64,000 nt of DNA. It comes from Gephyromycinifex aptenodytis (lineage in GTDB: Bacteria > Actinomycetota > Actinomycetes > Actinomycetales > Dermatophilaceae). A program made the position numbers and the translations under genes. Location of the stretch: contig NZ_CP051155.1 in the NCBI RefSeq assembly GCF_012277275.1, positions 434,001 through 498,000 on the forward strand, read 5' to 3'. The notes under the pieces are model-generated. The model was not told where the DNA came from and did no database searches. It was given only the letters and a program-made list of their open reading frames with translations. Shown here one piece after another: positions 1 to 8,952 of the stretch. The stretch's first letter is position 1; each line of letters begins with the position of its first letter.

Positions 1-659
1 ATGCGACGGAAGGCCCGACGCGGCAGGGCGCGATCGAGAACGGCAACCTCCAGCTGTTCGGCTCCCAACTCCCGTGCCGCCCCGCCTGCGGGGTCGGTGG
101 CCAAGGCGTCCACGGCCAGGTGTAACGCTTCAGCCAGTGTCAGCCCGGGGCGCCACCGCGGGGACAACGTCGCGCTGACCGGTTGCGCGGCCCCGCCCAT
201 CGCCACGAATCCGTACTCGTCGGCGACCGACCCGTCGTAGGTCAGCCGGTAGATCTGGTCCTGTTCATCGGTACTGCCGACCTCTGCCACCACGATCTCC
301 ACCTCATAAGGTTTCGATTCCTGGGTGAAGACGGTGCCGAGGGTTTGGGCGTACGCATTGGCCAGACCCCTGGCGGTGACGTCGGCACGGTCGTAGGAGT
401 AGCCGCGAAGGTCGGCATAACGGACGCCGGCCACCCGCAGGTTCTCGAATTCGTTGTATTTGCCCACGGCCGCGAAGCCGATGCGGTCATAGATCTCACT
501 GATCTTGTGCAGCGCGCGCGAGGGGTTCTCCGCCACGAAGGCGATGCCGCCGCTATAGGCCAGCACCACCACCGAACGCCCCCGGGCGATCCCCTTGCGG
601 GCGTAGTCAGCACGGTCCTTCATGAGCTGCTCGGGTGAAACGTAGAAGGGCATGCTCAT
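1..659 (-). CDS. prcA: proteasome subunit alpha (3' end cut by window edge)
   Basis: Forms the outer heptameric rings of the 20S proteasome, which gate the chamber and dock the Arc ATPase. The protein begins [20 protein letters not shown], the usual actinobacterial alpha-subunit start, and continues with [23 protein letters not shown] and a [20 protein letters not shown]-type segment. About 219 of roughly 250 residues are visible; the C-terminus runs off the left edge. The ATG at 659 overlaps the prcB stop in an ATGA junction and has GGAGG 7 nt upstream, so prcB and prcA are translationally coupled. No catalytic threonine is expected in this subunit. Confidence 0.96.
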   Translation of the reverse strand, partial: MSMPFYVSPEQLMKDRADYARKGIARGRSVVVLAYSGGIAFVAENPSRALHKISEIYDRIGFAAVGKYNEFENLRVAGVRYADLRGYSYDRADVTARGLANAYAQTLGTVFTQESKPYEVEIVVAEVGSTDEQDQIYRLTYDGSVADEYGFVAMGGAAQPVSATLSPRWRPGLTLAEALHLAVDALATDPAGGAARELGAEQLEVAVLDRALPRRAFRR

Positions 660-1483
660 CGGGCACCTCCGGGGTTACCGTCACGGGCCGCAACGATCTG
701 CTGAACCACCTCGGCAAGCCGCTGATCGGGTACCAGGTAGGCGCCGTCAGCCTGCACGACCGCGCAGGTCGGCCACAGCCGCCGGCCCAGGTCGGGCCCG
801 CCGGTGGCCGAGTCGTCGTCGGCTGCGTCGTAGAGGGCCTCCACCACGATCCGCAAGGCATCCTCCAGCTCCAGGTCAGGGCGCCACAGCTTCTTCAACG
901 ACCCCCGGGCGAAGATGGCCCCGGAGCCCACCCCGTGGTGGTCGTGCTGCTCGTAACACCCGCCCGCGACGTCGTAACTGAAGATACGGCCCAGGCCCGC
1001 GTGGGCGTCATAGCCGGCGAACAGCGGCACAACCGGCAGCCCCTGCAACGCCAGGGCGAGGTTGCCGCGGATCATCGTGGCCAGCCGGTTGGCTTTACCT
1101 TCCAGGGAGAGCCGGACGCCTTCGATCTTCTCGAAGTGCTCCAGTTCGACCTGGAACAGCTTGACCAGTTCCACGGCGATCCCGGCTGTACCAGCGATAC
1201 CAACGGCCGAGTGCTCGTCGGTGACGAACACTTTGTCGATGTCGCGGTTGGCGATGATGTTGCCCAGCGTGGCGCGCCGGTCCCCCGCCATGACCACACC
1301 GCCTTGGTAGCTGGCGGCGACGATGGTTGTGCCATGCGGTGCCAGCGCCTCGGGAACCGCGCCTGGAAGCACCCGGCGCCCGGGGAGCAGCTCTGGGCTG
1401 AGGTCGGCCACGAAGTCCGTGAAGGAAGAGGTCCCCGACTGGAGATATGCCGCGGGTAGACCGGCGTGCCCGGACGGGGTCAC
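656..1483 (-). CDS. prcB: proteasome subunit beta
   Basis: Catalytic subunit of the 20S proteasome. The 275-residue precursor has a 51-residue propeptide ending in His-Gly, followed by TTIVA. Thr52 becomes the N-terminal nucleophile after autocleavage. The segment GDRRATLGN, with the usual acidic and basic active-site residues, lies just behind it. The start is a GTG at 1483 that overlaps the pup stop as GTGA, and the 3' end overlaps prcA as ATGA. pup, prcB and prcA are therefore one tightly coupled unit with no spacing. Length and propeptide are normal for actinobacteria. Confidence 0.97.
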   Translation of the reverse strand: MTPSGHAGLPAAYLQSGTSSFTDFVADLSPELLPGRRVLPGAVPEALAPHGTTIVAASYQGGVVMAGDRRATLGNIIANRDIDKVFVTDEHSAVGIAGTAGIAVELVKLFQVELEHFEKIEGVRLSLEGKANRLATMIRGNLALALQGLPVVPLFAGYDAHAGLGRIFSYDVAGGCYEQHDHHGVGSGAIFARGSLKKLWRPDLELEDALRIVVEALYDAADDDSATGGPDLGRRLWPTCAVVQADGAYLVPDQRLAEVVQQIVAARDGNPGGAR

Positions 1484-1674
1484 TGGCCGCCCTTCTGCAC
1501 AAAGCCGCGGACGAACTCTTCGGCATCCGATTCCAGGACCGAATCGATCTCGTCCAGCACGCTGTCGATGTCCGCGTTCACTGCGGCCACCCGCTCACCT
1601 GTGGGGGCAGGCGGAGGCGTCGGTGCTTCATCCCCATCGCGTCGCTGCGCACGGATCTGCTCCTGACCGGCCAT
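1480..1674 (-). CDS. pup: prokaryotic ubiquitin-like protein Pup
   Basis: 64-residue intrinsically disordered protein modifier. The second half ([20 protein letters not shown] then [11 protein letters not shown]) is the conserved Arc-binding helix and the C-terminal Gly-Gly-Gln. Because the last residue is Gln, Dop must deamidate it to Glu before PafA can ligate it to substrate lysines. The start is the ATG at 1674 with GAGGAG about 5 nt upstream; an in-frame extension upstream of this is not Pup-like. The stop overlaps the prcB GTG. A separate promoter and a small leader hairpin lie upstream, after a terminator that isolates pup from bioB. Confidence 0.97.
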   Translation of the reverse strand: MAGQEQIRAQRRDGDEAPTPPPAPTGERVAAVNADIDSVLDEIDSVLESDAEEFVRGFVQKGGQ

Positions 1675-1697
1675 GACCACTCCTCGTCTGAGATTTT

Positions 1698-1713
1698 CCC
1701 GCCAACAGGCGGG
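1698..1713 (-). promoter_or_regulatory. short hairpin in the pup leader
   Basis: A perfect 6-bp stem (CCCGCC/GGCGGG, tetraloop) lies between the putative pup -10 box and the ribosome binding site. On the transcript it is followed by AAAATC, not a U-run, so it is more likely a 5' stabilising structure than a terminator. This role is inference. Confidence 0.4.
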
Positions 1714-1723
1714 GGCACGCTCA

Positions 1724-1729
1724 ACCCTA
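1724..1729 (-). promoter_or_regulatory. putative -10 box for pup-prcB-prcA
   Basis: TAGGGT on the minus strand. A start about 7 nt downstream would give a leader of about 43 nt before the pup ATG. No clear -35 is visible. It lies downstream of the bioB terminator, so pup-prcBA can be expressed on its own. Confidence 0.45.
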
Positions 1730-1785
1730 CGAGACGAGCGATCCTGCCCGGCCCGCCAAACCCCGTGTCGCCGCACACCCCTGCG

Positions 1786-1832
1786 CAGCGGCCGCGTCGC
1801 ACCCGCCCGCAGGAGCGTGGACGCGGCCGCTG
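1786..1832 (-). terminator. strong hairpin after bioB
   Basis: Perfect 13-bp inverted repeat (CAGCGGCCGCGTC at 1786-1798 and its complement at 1820-1832) with a 21-nt loop, directly behind the bioB stop. There is no U-tract, as is usual in GC-rich actinobacteria. Confidence 0.6.
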
Positions 1833-1839
1833 GGTAGGT

Positions 1840-3087
1840 TCAGGCGTTCGGTGAGACGTCCGTACCGATACCGCGCTGGCGGATCCGGACCTCTTCGGAA
1901 CCGACCCCGGAAAGCATCCCGGCAAGAACTCGATCGGCGGCATCTTCGTCGATCCCGGTCTGCGCCACCGTCCCGGGCTCGCCTGCGCAGGAACCCTGGC
2001 TACCGCAGCCGCTGTCTGCGCCGCACCCGCTCTGCCCGCCGCAGCCGGCTTCCACAGTCTCTACTTCGATGCCGCCGCCCGCGTGCGCCAGAAGTTGGCC
2101 GGGCTCGCTCTCCTTGTCCTCGACGATGAAGCCCGCGTCTCGAATCATCTCCAGGTCGGCGATGGCCGCCTGTCCTTCGCTGGTGAGGTAGTCACCCAGG
2201 AAGATCGAGTTGGCGATGTGCAACCCCAGCGGCTGCAGGGTGCGCAGGTGAATCTCACGCCCACCGGCGATCCGCACCTCGGAGTCGGGGCAGACGAAGC
2301 GAACCATGGCCAGAATGCGCAGACACTGCTGCGGTGTGAGGTTCCAGGTCTCACCCAGCGGCGTCCCGTCGAAGGGGATGAGGAAGTTGACCGGGATCGA
2401 GTCGGCGCCGAGCTCCTTGAGGCTGAACACGACCGAGACCAGATCCGCATCGCTTTCGCCGGTGCCGGCGATGAGCCCCGAGCAGGCGGACATCCCTGCG
2501 GCGTGGGCCTTGACGACCGTGTCGACGCGGTCCTCGAAGGTGTGCGTGGAGCAGATGTCGTCATAGCGCTCGGAGGCGGTGTTGAGGTTGTGGTTGTAGG
2601 CATCGGCGCCGGCCTCGGCGAGCCGCGCGGCCTGACCTTCCTTCAGCAGCCCGAGGCAGGCGCACACCTCGACGTCCGGATGCTCCCCCTTGAGTGCCTC
2701 AATGGCGTCGGTGACCTTGGTGATGTCGCGGTCGCTGGGCCCGCGTCCGCTGGAGACCAGGCAAACCCGTTTGGCGCCGCCGTTGACGCCGGCTTTGGCC
2801 ATGGTGAGCACTGCGTCCGGCTTGGCCAGGGAGTACTTGAGAATCTCGGCTTGGCTGCCGAGACGTTGGCTGCAGTAAGAGCAGTCCTCGGGGCACAGAC
2901 CCGACTTGATGTTGACCAGGTAGTTCAGCTTGACCCGCCGCCCGAAGAACTCACGTCGCACCCGGTAGGCACCGGCAACGACGTCGAGGATGTCGGCGTC
3001 GTGCGTGCGCAACACGGCGAGCGCCTCCTCACGGGTGATCGGCTGCCGTTGCAGAGCCTTCTCAACGAGACTGTCGATGAATTCCAT
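1840..3087 (-). CDS. bioB: biotin synthase with C-terminal cysteine-repeat tail
   Basis: Radical SAM enzyme that inserts sulfur into dethiobiotin. The [4Fe-4S] motif is C65-P-E-D-C69-S-Y-C72. The usual ligands of the second, sacrificial cluster are present (C109, C142 or C144, C202, and R272 in RIAGGRE), as is YNHNLNT at 164-170. The catalytic part ends near residue 335. The remaining roughly 75 residues are an extension: C349, C355, C361 and C367 sit exactly six residues apart in a Gly/Ser-rich stretch, followed by an acidic segment. Common BioB proteins are about 320-350 residues; this one is 415. Its position between dop and pup is also unusual. The ATG at 3087 has GAGAGG upstream. Confidence 0.93.
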   Translation of the reverse strand: MEFIDSLVEKALQRQPITREEALAVLRTHDADILDVVAGAYRVRREFFGRRVKLNYLVNIKSGLCPEDCSYCSQRLGSQAEILKYSLAKPDAVLTMAKAGVNGGAKRVCLVSSGRGPSDRDITKVTDAIEALKGEHPDVEVCACLGLLKEGQAARLAEAGADAYNHNLNTASERYDDICSTHTFEDRVDTVVKAHAAGMSACSGLIAGTGESDADLVSVVFSLKELGADSIPVNFLIPFDGTPLGETWNLTPQQCLRILAMVRFVCPDSEVRIAGGREIHLRTLQPLGLHIANSIFLGDYLTSEGQAAIADLEMIRDAGFIVEDKESEPGQLLAHAGGGIEVETVEAGCGGQSGCGADSGCGSQGSCAGEPGTVAQTGIDEDAADRVLAGMLSGVGSEEVRIRQRGIGTDVSPNA

Positions 3088-3191
3088 GCCTGGTGTACCT
3101 CTCGTGGGCGGATCGGTTGGCTCCCAACATAGACGCCGCAGGTAGCGCTTAGTGCCTGGTCGCCGTGCAATGAGGCGAGGGCGACAGTGCC

Positions 3192-4724
3192 TCAGATGTC
3201 GTCGCTGAGTTCACGCAACAAATCGGCGGCCTCGCTGTGTCGTTCGAACAGCTCCCGGGTGAGGGCAGCGCTGCCCCGGAAGGGCTCCCCCATCGACAAC
3301 CGCTGCAGTGCTCGCTGACCGGGTAGATCGAACAGGACGGTCTCCCATGAGGCTGCCACGACGTTGCCCGGGTACCGGCGCACACACTGCCCGCGGAAGT
3401 AGGCCCGGGTGCTCTCAGGTGGATGGGTCACGGCGTGTTCAATCTCGTCGTCGCTGACCAGACGCTGCATTCGCCCGCGCGCCTCGAGCCTGCGCGCGAG
3501 CCCTTTGCCTGCTCGCAGGTCCGACCATTGAATGTCGATGAGGGATAGCCGCGAGTCCTGCCAGGTAAGCCCGTCCCGGGCCCGGTAGCCCTCCAACAGT
3601 TGCCGTTTGGCGATCCAGTCCACGCGGTCGGCGCAGGTTGCGGGATCGGTGCCCAGGTCGCTGAGCAGCGTTTCCCAGATATCCAGCACCTCCCGGGTGT
3701 CGGCGTCGGCGTCTTCGAGGCGGCCACCGGCAAGCTCACTGCAGTGCTCGGCCGCCAGTTCGTAGTAGGACCACATCAGGTCCACAGCGGTGAGGCGACG
3801 CCCGTCGCGGGTTTCCACGGTGGCGCCCAGGTCGGGATCGTGAGAGATCGTCCGCAGCGCCCGCAACGGGTCTGCCAGTTGCAGTTCGCTGGGCACCCTG
3901 CCGGCTTCGATAAGGCCCAGGACCAGGCTCGTGGTGCCAATCTTGAGCAGGTTGGCGACGTCGCACAGGTTGGCATCGCCGATGATCACGTGCAGGCGCC
4001 GGTATTTATCCCGGTAGGCGTGCGGCTCGTCGCGGGTGTTGACGATGGGACGGCGGTAGGTCGTCTCCAGGCCCACCTCGGCCTCGAAGAAGTCCGCCCG
4101 CGAGGAGATTTGATAACCGGGCTCTTCGGAGTTCTGCCCGATTCCCACCCGGCCCGCGCCACACATGATCTGGCGGGCCACAAAGAACGGGGTGATCCCG
4201 GCAACGATGTCCTCGAACGGGGTGTGCCGGGAGACCAGGTAGTTCTCGTGAGTGCCGTAGGAGGCACCCTTGCCGTCGGTGTTGTTCTTGTACAGGTCGA
4301 TCGGCGGTTCGATGTCGGAGGCGGCCAGGCGGGCGGCCTCGGCCATCACTACTTCGCCGGCACGGTCCCAGATCAGCGCCTCCCGCGGGGTGGCCACCTC
4401 CGGGGAGGAATATTCGGGGTGGGCGTGATCGACGTACAAGCGTGCCCCGTTGGGTAGGCACACGTTCGCCACGGCCGGGTCATCGGCCCATTCGTCGGTG
4501 AGCTGGCTACTGTGCGCCACCGCTCGGCTCATCGTGAAGCCGCGCGCGTCGGCCAGCGGTGATTCCCCGGCGTAATCCCACTTCGTGCGATGTGCCTGCC
4601 CGTGCCCGGCGTCGGCATAGCTCGTCACGACCCGACCGGACAGCAGGATGGGGTTCAGCGCCGGCCGGCCAGGGACGCTGATGCCGTATTCGGTCTCGAT
4701 ACCCATCGCCCGTCGCACCGTCAT
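3192..4724 (-). CDS. dop: Pup deamidase/depupylase
   Basis: Converts the C-terminal Gln of Pup to Glu and can remove Pup from substrates; a homologue of the PafA ligase. The N-terminal [24 protein letters not shown] and [13 protein letters not shown] (putative catalytic Asp99) distinguish Dop from PafA. Length is 510 residues, normal for Dop. The reading frame stays open for another 323 codons upstream, but that part has no family similarity and overlaps the esterase on the other strand. A -10 box (TAGGCT) 7 nt before the ATG at 4724 supports this start. bioB follows 104 nt downstream. Confidence 0.95.
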   Translation of the reverse strand: MTVRRAMGIETEYGISVPGRPALNPILLSGRVVTSYADAGHGQAHRTKWDYAGESPLADARGFTMSRAVAHSSQLTDEWADDPAVANVCLPNGARLYVDHAHPEYSSPEVATPREALIWDRAGEVVMAEAARLAASDIEPPIDLYKNNTDGKGASYGTHENYLVSRHTPFEDIVAGITPFFVARQIMCGAGRVGIGQNSEEPGYQISSRADFFEAEVGLETTYRRPIVNTRDEPHAYRDKYRRLHVIIGDANLCDVANLLKIGTTSLVLGLIEAGRVPSELQLADPLRALRTISHDPDLGATVETRDGRRLTAVDLMWSYYELAAEHCSELAGGRLEDADADTREVLDIWETLLSDLGTDPATCADRVDWIAKRQLLEGYRARDGLTWQDSRLSLIDIQWSDLRAGKGLARRLEARGRMQRLVSDDEIEHAVTHPPESTRAYFRGQCVRRYPGNVVAASWETVLFDLPGQRALQRLSMGEPFRGSAALTRELFERHSEAADLLRELSDDI

Positions 4725-4731
4725 GCGCACC

Positions 4732-4737
4732 AGCCTA
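4732..4737 (-). promoter_or_regulatory. -10 box of dop (leaderless)
   Basis: TAGGCT, 7 nt upstream of the dop ATG. It fixes the start codon and implies a leaderless transcript. Confidence 0.55.
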
Positions 4738-4799
4738 CGGGCGGGCACCGACTCGGCGGGGCACTCTCGAGTGGACCGAGCGGATTGGTGCGAGCAAAG

Positions 4800-5798
4800 A
4801 TGCTGCTCATGAATCCCCTGCCGTGGCGACTGCGCATTGCCGATTTCGTGGTCCGCCTCGGCGGTCCGGGGGTTACCGACCTGGATTCTGCGGGTATCGC
4901 GCGGCGCCGCAGCGCGGCCGCCCATCCGGTGCAGTCGGCGTTGTGGCGGCTGATGAGCGGGCCGGTGGTGCCCCGGGTACGGATTGAGCCGCTGCAGATC
5001 CCCGGTCGGCACGGGACCATCGCCGCGCGGGTCTATCGCCCGGCCGCGGCCGATGGGCGCGCGCCGGTGGCAACGGTCATCTTCTTCCACGGCGGCGGTT
5101 GGGTCTTTGGTGCACCCAGCGAATACGACCCGTTCTGCTCGTGGCTGGCCGATGCGGCGGAGGTTCTCATCGTCAGCATCGACTACCGGCTGGCACCCGA
5201 ACACGTCGCCCCGGCCGGGCTGCAGGATGCGTTGGACGCGACCCGCTGGATCGGTGAGCACGTGGCCAGACTGGGCGGGGATCCTGAGCGGCTGGGCGTG
5301 ATGGGCGACAGCGCGGGCGGGAACCTGGCTGCCGTGGTGACCCAGCAGGTCCGGGATGAGGGCGGTCCCACCCTGCGCCACCAGGTGCTCATCTACCCCA
5401 GCGTGGATTCCACGTGTCTGCGGCGTAGCAAGATTGAGCATGCCCGCGGGCCGCTCATCACGCGCCGCGACACCGACACCTTCTTCCGCCTCTACCGTGG
5501 CAGCGGCGCCGACGCTCTCGACCCGGCTGACCCACGCATCTCTCCCCTGCAGGGCGACCTGCGCGGCCTGCCGCCTGCCCTCATTCAGACCGCTGCGCTG
5601 GATCCGCTGCGTGATGAGGGCCGGGCGTACGCCGACAAACTGCGCCGAAGCGGGGTTCAGGTGCTCGCCACGGACTATCCCAACGCGGCGCACGGATTCG
5701 CCAGCATGCCCGCCCTAGCGCCCTCGACCTGGGCCCATCGCAGCGAAATCCGGGACGAGATCCGCCGCCACCTGGCCGGGGGGCAGGTCATTTCCTGA
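4800..5798 (+). CDS. alpha/beta hydrolase, HSL-family esterase/lipase
   Basis: Predicted carboxylesterase of the hormone-sensitive-lipase type. It shows the oxyanion-hole motif HGGG (FFHGGGWVFG), the nucleophile elbow GDSAGGN, an acidic residue in AALDPLRDEG and a catalytic His in NAAHGFASM, in the correct order. From the ATG at 4800 it is 332 residues; a second ATG three codons on is an alternative. The frame is open further upstream, but that sequence lies opposite dop and has no family features. It diverges from dop, with 75 nt between start codons. The natural substrate cannot be inferred. Confidence 0.85.
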   Translation: MLLMNPLPWRLRIADFVVRLGGPGVTDLDSAGIARRRSAAAHPVQSALWRLMSGPVVPRVRIEPLQIPGRHGTIAARVYRPAAADGRAPVATVIFFHGGGWVFGAPSEYDPFCSWLADAAEVLIVSIDYRLAPEHVAPAGLQDALDATRWIGEHVARLGGDPERLGVMGDSAGGNLAAVVTQQVRDEGGPTLRHQVLIYPSVDSTCLRRSKIEHARGPLITRRDTDTFFRLYRGSGADALDPADPRISPLQGDLRGLPPALIQTAALDPLRDEGRAYADKLRRSGVQVLATDYPNAAHGFASMPALAPSTWAHRSEIRDEIRRHLAGGQVIS

Positions 5799-6121
5799 TC
5801 GAAACGGGGCTGGACCAATCCGAGTTCGGCGGCCATCTCCGCAGTGCTGCAGTCCACGCGCCCGCGACTGCAGCAACGCCTCATCTGCCTGGGACAGCTC
5901 CGGGACCTGCAGCGCGGGACCGGTCGATGCGCGGTGGGTTCTCAGCGCAACCATTCCGTTAACCCCGGAGACGCCGCGCGCCCCAGGTTCGCTTGAGTGA
6001 GCCTCAGCTGCGGCCTTGCCCGTCGGATTCGAGCTTGCCGAACCAGCACCCGCCGGTGCCGGCCCCGCAGGGGGTTAGGCTGCAAATGCCCCACTCGTTC
6101 TGCCCTGCGAGGAATCTCCAC
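5799..6121. other. intergenic stretch without a convincing gene
   Basis: Minus-strand frames here (for example 5715-5954) run into the 3' end of the esterase and show no recognisable domain. On the plus strand, TAGGCT at 6076-6081 is a plausible -10 box for the PRPP synthetase gene. Confidence 0.5.
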
Positions 6122-7108
6122 GTGCGTGACGTCATCGTCTTCTCCGGATCGGCCCACGAACCCCTCGCCCGGCGAATCTGCGAGCATCTCGGAGTTCCGC
6201 TGTCGCCGGTGGATATCGCCCGGTTCAGCAACGACTGTCTGCAAGCGCAGTTGCTCGTCAACTGTCGCCAACGCGACGTTTTCATCGTGCAGCCGCTGGT
6301 ACCCCCGACACAGGAGCACCTCATGGAGCTGCTCATGATGATCGACGCCGCCCGGGGCGCCTCAGCGGCGCATGTCACCGCCGTCATGCCGCATTACTCG
6401 TATGCCCGCTCGGACAAAAAGGACGCCTCCCGGATCTCTCTGGGCGGGCGTCTGGTCGCCGACATGCTCGTCACCGCAGGCGCAGATCGGGTCATCACGA
6501 TGGCGCTGCATGCCCCGCAGGTACACGGTTTCTTCTCCTGCCCGGTGGACCATCTGACGGCTATCGGCGCGCTCGCTGCGCATTTCCAAGACAACGAGCG
6601 CGACCTGAGCGAACACATCGTCGTCTCCCCCGACCTGGGCAACGCCAAGACCGCCACTCTCTTCGCTCGCCTGTTGGGGCTTCCGGTGGCTGCCGGCAAC
6701 AAGCAACGGCTGGCTGACGACCGGGTCGTCATCGACTCCATCGTCGGTGACGTCAGCGGCAAACGCGCCATCGTCCTGGACGACGAGATCGCTACCGGCG
6801 GCTCCATGATCGAACTTCTGGACAAGCTCGCTGAGGAGGGCTGCCCCGGCGCTTCGGTGGTGTGCACGCACGGTTTGTTCGCCGGCAAAGCCGTGGAGCG
6901 GCTGAACGCCCACGAACTCATCACCGAGATCGTCACCACCGACACCGTTCCGGCCCCCGAGGGACTCGACAAACTCATCGTGCGCTCGGTGGCCGACCTC
7001 TTCGCGGAGGCGATCGCCCGTATCCACATCGGTGAATCGGTCAGCAGCCTCTTCGACGGGGTCGATCCGCGACACGGTTCACCGCAGCTGTCTTTGAACT
7101 TTGGCTGA
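6122..7108 (+). CDS. ribose-phosphate diphosphokinase (PRPP synthetase), divergent
   Basis: Predicted to make PRPP from ribose 5-phosphate and ATP. The N-terminal VIVFSGSAHEPLARRI, MPHYSYARSDKKD, VVSPDLGNAKTA and the PRPP loop LDDEIATGGS are all present. The ordinary enzyme has DKRRP and VDDM(I/V)DTAG at the matching sites; here they read NKQRL and LDDEIATGG. I infer a second, divergent paralogue rather than the housekeeping prs. Start choice: GTG 6122 with GAGGA upstream gives 328 residues. The -10 box TAGGCT ends only 4 nt before an in-frame ATG at 6086, so transcription probably begins after that ATG. DUF3054 follows 32 nt downstream. Confidence 0.8.
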   Translation: MRDVIVFSGSAHEPLARRICEHLGVPLSPVDIARFSNDCLQAQLLVNCRQRDVFIVQPLVPPTQEHLMELLMMIDAARGASAAHVTAVMPHYSYARSDKKDASRISLGGRLVADMLVTAGADRVITMALHAPQVHGFFSCPVDHLTAIGALAAHFQDNERDLSEHIVVSPDLGNAKTATLFARLLGLPVAAGNKQRLADDRVVIDSIVGDVSGKRAIVLDDEIATGGSMIELLDKLAEEGCPGASVVCTHGLFAGKAVERLNAHELITEIVTTDTVPAPEGLDKLIVRSVADLFAEAIARIHIGESVSSLFDGVDPRHGSPQLSLNFG

Positions 7109-7140
7109 AGCTCACCGCAGACAGATCGGAGCGCTACCTG

Positions 7141-7539
7141 ATGACTGACCGGATCACAGGACGAATCTCGGCACCTGTTGCCGCCCTTGTGGACGCTTTG
7201 GGTGTGCTGGTTTTCGCAGCGATCGGGCGTCGGTCGCACGCCGAATCGGGTGGCCTGGTCGGTGTGCTCACAACGGCCTGGCCCTTTCTCGCCGGCGCCG
7301 GGCTCGGCTGGGTGATCGTGTGGCTGTGGCGACGCCACGCCCCCACGGATCTGGCCGGCGGGGTGGTGGTGTGGCTCGCCACGGTCGCGGGCGGGATGTT
7401 GTTGCGGGCGCTGAGCGGGGCCGGCACCGCCGTGTCCTTCATCCTGGTCACCACAGCGGTCACAGCGCTCATCCTGCTCGGCTGGCGCGCGGTGGCCAGG
7501 GCGATCCTGGCCCGGCGCAGCGCGGCGCCGCACGCCTGA
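7141..7539 (+). CDS. DUF3054 family membrane protein
   Basis: 132-residue integral membrane protein with about four hydrophobic segments (residues 10-28, 42-62, 70-92, 95-120) and a positively charged C-terminal tail. The N-terminal ALVDALGVLVFAAIGRRSH is typical of the DUF3054 family, which is common in actinobacteria. Function is unknown. It follows the PRPP synthetase by 32 nt and is probably co-transcribed. A strong bidirectional hairpin separates it from the convergent thiolase. Confidence 0.8.
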   Translation: MTDRITGRISAPVAALVDALGVLVFAAIGRRSHAESGGLVGVLTTAWPFLAGAGLGWVIVWLWRRHAPTDLAGGVVVWLATVAGGMLLRALSGAGTAVSFILVTTAVTALILLGWRAVARAILARRSAAPHA

Positions 7540-7601
7540 GACCGGCGATCAATCAGCGCCGAGAGGCGCTCGATCACCCGGCAACCTCAAGTCAACGCAG
7601 C

Positions 7602-7633
7602 GGGGCCGCCGACCCGAGTGGGTCGGCGGCCCC
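7602..7633. terminator. bidirectional terminator hairpin
   Basis: Perfect 14-bp stem (GGGGCCGCCGACCC and its complement) with a GAGT loop between the convergent DUF3054 and thiolase genes. There is no U-tract on either side. Confidence 0.7.
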
Positions 7634-7652
7634 TGCTGTGCGCGTGCGGTTC

Positions 7653-8831
7653 TCAGACGCGGGTGAACAGGGCGGCAAGGGCTTGGCCGCCCCCGATGCA
7701 CATCGTCACGATGCCGGTCTCCAGGTCGCGGCGCACCAGGTGCTTGGCAACGCGCAGGGTTAGGATTGCGCCGGTGGCCCCGACCGGGTGGCCCAGCGCG
7801 ATGGCCCCTCCGTACGGGTTTGTCTTCTCCTCATCCAGCCCCGCGTCGCGGATGACCGCTACCGCCTGGGAGGCGAAGGCCTCGTTGAGTTCCACCACGT
7901 CGACGCTGCTCGGGCTGGTTCCGGTCATGGCGAACAGCTTCTTCAGCGCAGGCGTGGGTGCGTACCCCATGTATTCAGGCTCCATCGCGGCCGTGGCGAC
8001 GGCGGTGAGTTCCACCATCGGGGTCAGGCCCCGCTCACGGGCAGCCTGCTCGCGGGCAAGCACCACGGCTGCGCCCCCGTCGTTGATGCCGGAGGAGTTC
8101 CCGGCGGTGACGGTGCCGTCCTTGGCGAAGGCGGGGCGTAACCCCGCCAGGACTTCCCTCGTGGTGTCGGGCTTGGGGTGTTCGTCCTGCGACACGGTCA
8201 CCGGCTTACGCCCACCGGTCTGCACCGCCACGATCTCTTCAGCGAACGCCGCTTGGGCCGCCGCGCTGGCGCAGCGCTGCTGGGAACGAAGCGCGAACTC
8301 GTCCTGCTGTTCCCGGGAGACCCCGTACCGCGTGGCGACGTTCTCGGCCGTGACGCCCATCCCGATGCCGTGGAAGGGGTCGGTCAGCATCAGCATGGTG
8401 CCATCGACCAGTGCCCGATCCCCCAACCGGTAGCCGTTGCGGGCTCCGAAGTCGTAGAACGGCATCCGGGTCATGCTCTCGTCACCACCGGCCAGGGTGA
8501 AGTCCAGGCCGTTCCAGCGCATCTCCTGGGCCGCTGACCAGACCGCCTGCAAGCCGCTGCCACAGAGCCGGTTGACGGTGAACGCCGGCACGCTCTCGGG
8601 CAGTCCGGCTTCGATACCGACCCGGCGCGCGTTGTACGCATCCGGCCCGACCTGGCCGATACACCCCATGACGACCTCGGCGATGTCCTGTCCGGGGACA
8701 CCGCTGCGGCGGAGGGCTTCGCGGGCGGCGTGCGCGCCCAACACGTGCGCCGGCACATCTTTGAAGACCCCACCGAAACTACCGATCGGGGTCCGTGCTC
8801 CATCGAGCACGACGATCCTGTCCGCCTGCAT
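7653..8831 (-). CDS. acetyl-CoA C-acyltransferase (thiolase)
   Basis: Condenses or cleaves 3-ketoacyl-CoA. All thiolase signatures are present: the acyl-accepting Cys in NRLCGSGLQA (about residue 90), NEAF, GGAIALGHPVGATG with the catalytic His, and the C-terminal CIGGGQ Cys. At 392 residues it has normal length for the acetyl-CoA acetyltransferase group. The ATG at 8831 has an AGGAAGG ribosome site. It is monocistronic, with the terminator hairpin directly downstream. Whether it works in degradation or in acetoacetyl-CoA synthesis cannot be told from the sequence. Confidence 0.93.
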   Translation of the reverse strand: MQADRIVVLDGARTPIGSFGGVFKDVPAHVLGAHAAREALRRSGVPGQDIAEVVMGCIGQVGPDAYNARRVGIEAGLPESVPAFTVNRLCGSGLQAVWSAAQEMRWNGLDFTLAGGDESMTRMPFYDFGARNGYRLGDRALVDGTMLMLTDPFHGIGMGVTAENVATRYGVSREQQDEFALRSQQRCASAAAQAAFAEEIVAVQTGGRKPVTVSQDEHPKPDTTREVLAGLRPAFAKDGTVTAGNSSGINDGGAAVVLAREQAARERGLTPMVELTAVATAAMEPEYMGYAPTPALKKLFAMTGTSPSSVDVVELNEAFASQAVAVIRDAGLDEEKTNPYGGAIALGHPVGATGAILTLRVAKHLVRRDLETGIVTMCIGGGQALAALFTRV

Positions 8832-8952
8832 GATCGAACCTTCCTGTCCACGAAGTTACCTTCCGGTCAGGCTAGGCCGTATCGCCGTGCTGATCGAGCC
8901 CCACGTCGCGCTGCACCGACGTGCTTTCGCGCACGTTGCCGGCGATGTCGAG

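Noticed and set aside
635-1459. Plus-strand frame of 274 codons across the proteasome beta gene
   Set aside because: It mirrors prcB; amino-acid composition (Arg, Gly, His, Val) is typical of antisense shadows of GC-rich genes.
4725-5693. N-terminal extension of the dop frame to 833 residues
   Set aside because: The extra 323 codons lie opposite the esterase gene, have no Dop similarity, and a -10 box sits just before the ATG at 4724.
5715-5954. 79-codon minus-strand ORF between esterase and PRPP synthetase genes
   Set aside because: It runs into the esterase 3' end, has no ribosome site and no recognisable domain.
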